Assembly (NCBI GenBank): GCA_019075905.1
Contig: JAGXAM010000002.1
Coordinates: 179,177-243,176, forward strand
DNA from: Hyphomicrobiales bacterium
GTDB taxonomy: Bacteria; Pseudomonadota; Alphaproteobacteria; Rhizobiales; Beijerinckiaceae
Reading direction: 5' to 3'
DNA length: 64,000 nucleotides
Shown: piece after piece, positions 62,608-64,000 of the stretch
Layout of the letters: every line of letters starts with the position of its first letter
Position numbering within the stretch: the first letter of the stretch is position 1
Translations under genes and position numbers: made by a program
The notes under the pieces: generated by a model
Told to the model about the DNA's origin: nothing
Databases searched by the model: none
What the model saw: the letters and a program-made list of their open reading frames with translations, nothing else

Positions 62608-63665
62608 TCAGGCGGCGTCCCGCAGTTTGTTGCTGAGCGGCAAAATGTCCTTGGCCGGACGCGGCGGGCTGAACAGATAGCCCTGGGCCTCAATGCAACC
62701 CATTGCGGCGAGTTCCCGCAATTGCGCGGCCGTTTCGACGCCTTCGGCAACCGTCGTCATTTTCAGGCCCGTGGCGAGACCGACGATGGCGACCACGATG
62801 GGGGTGCTATCCTGCTCGCCGCCCATGCGCGATACGAACGAGCGGTCGATCTTGATGCAATCGACAGGATAGCGCTGCAGATAGCTCAGGCAAGAGAAGC
62901 CCGTGCCGAAATCGTCGATGGAGATTTTCACGCCCAGCGCACGAAGCTCTTCAAGGCGCGCCACCACCTGGCTGTTTTCATTCATCAGCGACGATTCCGT
63001 GATCTCGATTCGCAGCCTCTCACCGGGCAGGCCGGATTTTTGCAGGGCGTTCTTGACGCTGTTGACAAGTCTTGGGCTGTTCACCTGCACCGGCGAGCAA
63101 TTGACTGAAACCGTGAGGTGTTTCGGGCAACGGGCGAGATCGGCGCAGGCTTGCTCGAAGATCCACTCGCCGATCGGGATGATCAGGCCGGTTTCTTCGG
63201 CAAGGGGAATGAAGTCTACCGGACTGACAAGCCCGCGCTCGGGATGCTGCCAGCGCAGCAAGGCCTCGAAGCTCGTGACCTCCCCGGTGACGGCAGATAC
63301 GATCGGCTGGTAATAGACCAGCAGTTCATTGTTCTTGAGCGCATTGGTCAGGCCGGTCTCCAGCTCGCCGCGCGCCTGCGCCTTGGCATTCAGCTCCTCA
63401 CTGTAAAAGCAATAGCTGCCACGCCCGCCAGCCTTGGCGCCGTAGAGCGCCATATCAGCCAGCCGCAAAAGACTGTTGGAGGTCGCGCCGTCAACCCCGC
63501 CAATCGCTATGCCGATGCTGGCACTGACCTTGACCTGCAAGGCCCCCAGCTGGAACGGTTCCGCCAGCAGCTCACAGATACGGCCGGCAACCAGCATCGC
63601 ATCGCTCGGACTTTTTGTGCCATGCTGAATGACCGCAAATTCATCGCCATGCGCGGCAAGCCCGG
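62608..63665 (-). pseudogene. GGDEF-EAL protein, truncated by an IS256-family element
   Basis: About 350 residues remain. The frame begins inside the GGDEF motif (HGDEFAVIQHG) and keeps an intact EAL domain: FEALLRWQHP, YYQPIV, VSVNCSPVQV, IEITESS, DDFGTGFSCL, KIDRSFV and AEGVET. The N-terminus is replaced by IS sequence; the junction is near 63658-63670, and any start codon to the right belongs to the IS. The intact gene probably carried sensory modules and a full GGDEF. The EAL part could still be expressed from an IS-borne promoter. Confidence 0.8.
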
Positions 63666-63701
63666 ATTGTGTCCCCGGACGTGGTGTAGGTTGTGAGGGT
63701 A

Positions 63702-63759
63702 GCGCTGCTGGCCGGACGCGCGCTTTCGATATTGCGCTGTAGCGTCCGGCCAACAGCGC
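63702..63759. repeat. Stem-loop in the IS leader
   Basis: GCGCTGCTGGCCGGACGC and GCGTCCGGCCAACAGCGC are 18-bp inverted arms with one mismatch, enclosing 22 nt. The hairpin lies 66 bp before the transposase ATG. Such structures upstream of transposase genes can block readthrough transcription or translation from outside. Confidence 0.75.
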
Positions 63760-63825
63760 GGGTGGTCACCGTGATTTTCGGATAGGTTTGGGTTGCGACA
63801 CTCGAACCTACCGAAAGGAACCACG

Positions 63826-64000
63826 ATGACCGATCCCATGATGCACCTGCGCGCGCTGGTCGAGAAGGCCCCGGACGCGGATATTTTGCGCGACATGATC
63901 TCGTTTGCCGCCGGGCGGTTGATGGAGATGGAAGTTGGCGGGCTGACAGGCGCTGGGCATGGTGAGAAGTCCGCCGACCGGCTTGTCCAGCGCAACGGCT
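63826..64000 (+). CDS. IS256-family transposase, N-terminal fragment cut by window edge
   Basis: 58 residues are visible from the ATG at 63826, preceded by AAGGAA. The N-terminus [20 protein letters not shown], then [20 protein letters not shown] and [13 protein letters not shown], matches the opening of IS256/mutator-type transposases, where a L-M-E-x-E-V segment and R-x-x-x-RNGYR follow. The DDE catalytic residues lie beyond the window. Confidence 0.85.
   Translation, partial: MTDPMMHLRALVEKAPDADILRDMISFAAGRLMEMEVGGLTGAGHGEKSADRLVQRNG

Larger units (their letters stand above)
63666..64000 (+). mobile_element. IS256-family insertion sequence, left end (partial)
   Basis: Sequence unrelated to the EAL gene begins near 63666 (GTGTCCCCGGACGTGGTGTA). 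A non-coding leader with a stem-loop (63702-63759) leads to a transposase gene starting at 63826, which runs off the window. The exact terminal repeat and the target duplication cannot be fixed without the right end. Confidence 0.75.

Noticed and set aside
1..64000. CRISPR array, rRNA operon or integrated phage
   Set aside because: No regularly spaced direct repeats, rRNA sequence or runs of phage structural genes were seen. The only mobile element is the IS256-family piece at the right edge.

Overview
The window is GC-rich bacterial chromosome. Gene content and order point to an alphaproteobacterium, most likely of the Rhizobiales/Hyphomicrobiales. Indicators are a three-gene pntAA-pntAB-pntB transhydrogenase with an aa3-type oxidase subunit IV peptide upstream, sdhCDAB downstream of ispH, a DUF1674 (SDHAF4-type) gene beside rsmB and a heparinase II/III gene, an IalB-family protein, and a rhizobial-type fructose uptake locus (frcBCA, frcR, frcK). 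Most of the window is ordinary housekeeping and catabolic chromosome. No rRNA or CRISPR array was seen, and there is one tRNA (tRNA-Thr).

Layout. 1-5.7 kb: edge hypothetical gene, tRNA-Thr, the transhydrogenase operon, an alpha/beta hydrolase and a lysine 2,3-aminomutase/EpmB-like radical SAM enzyme. 5.7-10.2 kb: quinone oxidoreductase, a UbiH/COQ6-like hydroxylase and a two-component flavin monooxygenase (reductase plus acyl-CoA-dehydrogenase-fold oxygenase). 10.3-15 kb: sdhB-A-D-C and ispH. 15-28.6 kb: DUF937 protein, a Flp pilin, an IalB-like protein, an ECF sigma factor, the SDH assembly factor, rsmB, heparinase-like, gcdH, a flavin reductase, proB, a ThiE-like protein, Sel1 and YARHG proteins, a LysE exporter and a cupin. 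28.7-36.3 kb: divergent fructose locus, frcB-C-A leftward and frcR-fucU-like-frcK-zwf rightward, around a clear promoter/operator. 36.3-41.3 kb: DsbA-like protein, hppD with a divergent Lrp-type regulator, an MFS carrier and a CaiB-type CoA transferase. 41.5-47.8 kb: SPFH protein, L-idonate 5-dehydrogenase, then an MFS carrier, an acid-sugar dehydratase and a gluconate 5-dehydrogenase behind a LacI-type operator, then an orphan UreE.

The two most unusual regions are at the right. At 47.97-53.25 kb three adjacent rightward genes encode (i) a membrane protein with two TrkA-N/RCK-like Rossmann regions and a RyR domain, (ii) a patatin-like phospholipase with an intact Ser-Asp dyad, and (iii) a SLOG-like nucleotide-binding domain joined to a four-helix SLATT-like membrane region. 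Together these resemble a nucleotide-signalled, membrane-attacking conflict or stress system. At 54.6-62.2 kb a tightly coupled leftward operon encodes an ATP-grasp ligase, an MFS transporter fused to two extracytoplasmic sensor-like modules, an orphan ABC_sub_bind-type binding protein and a GAF-PAS-PAS-GGDEF-EAL protein. It looks like a sensing-to-c-di-GMP module.

Upstream of that operon is a strikingly AT-rich intergenic stretch and a second GGDEF-EAL gene cut off by an IS256-family element that runs off the right edge.
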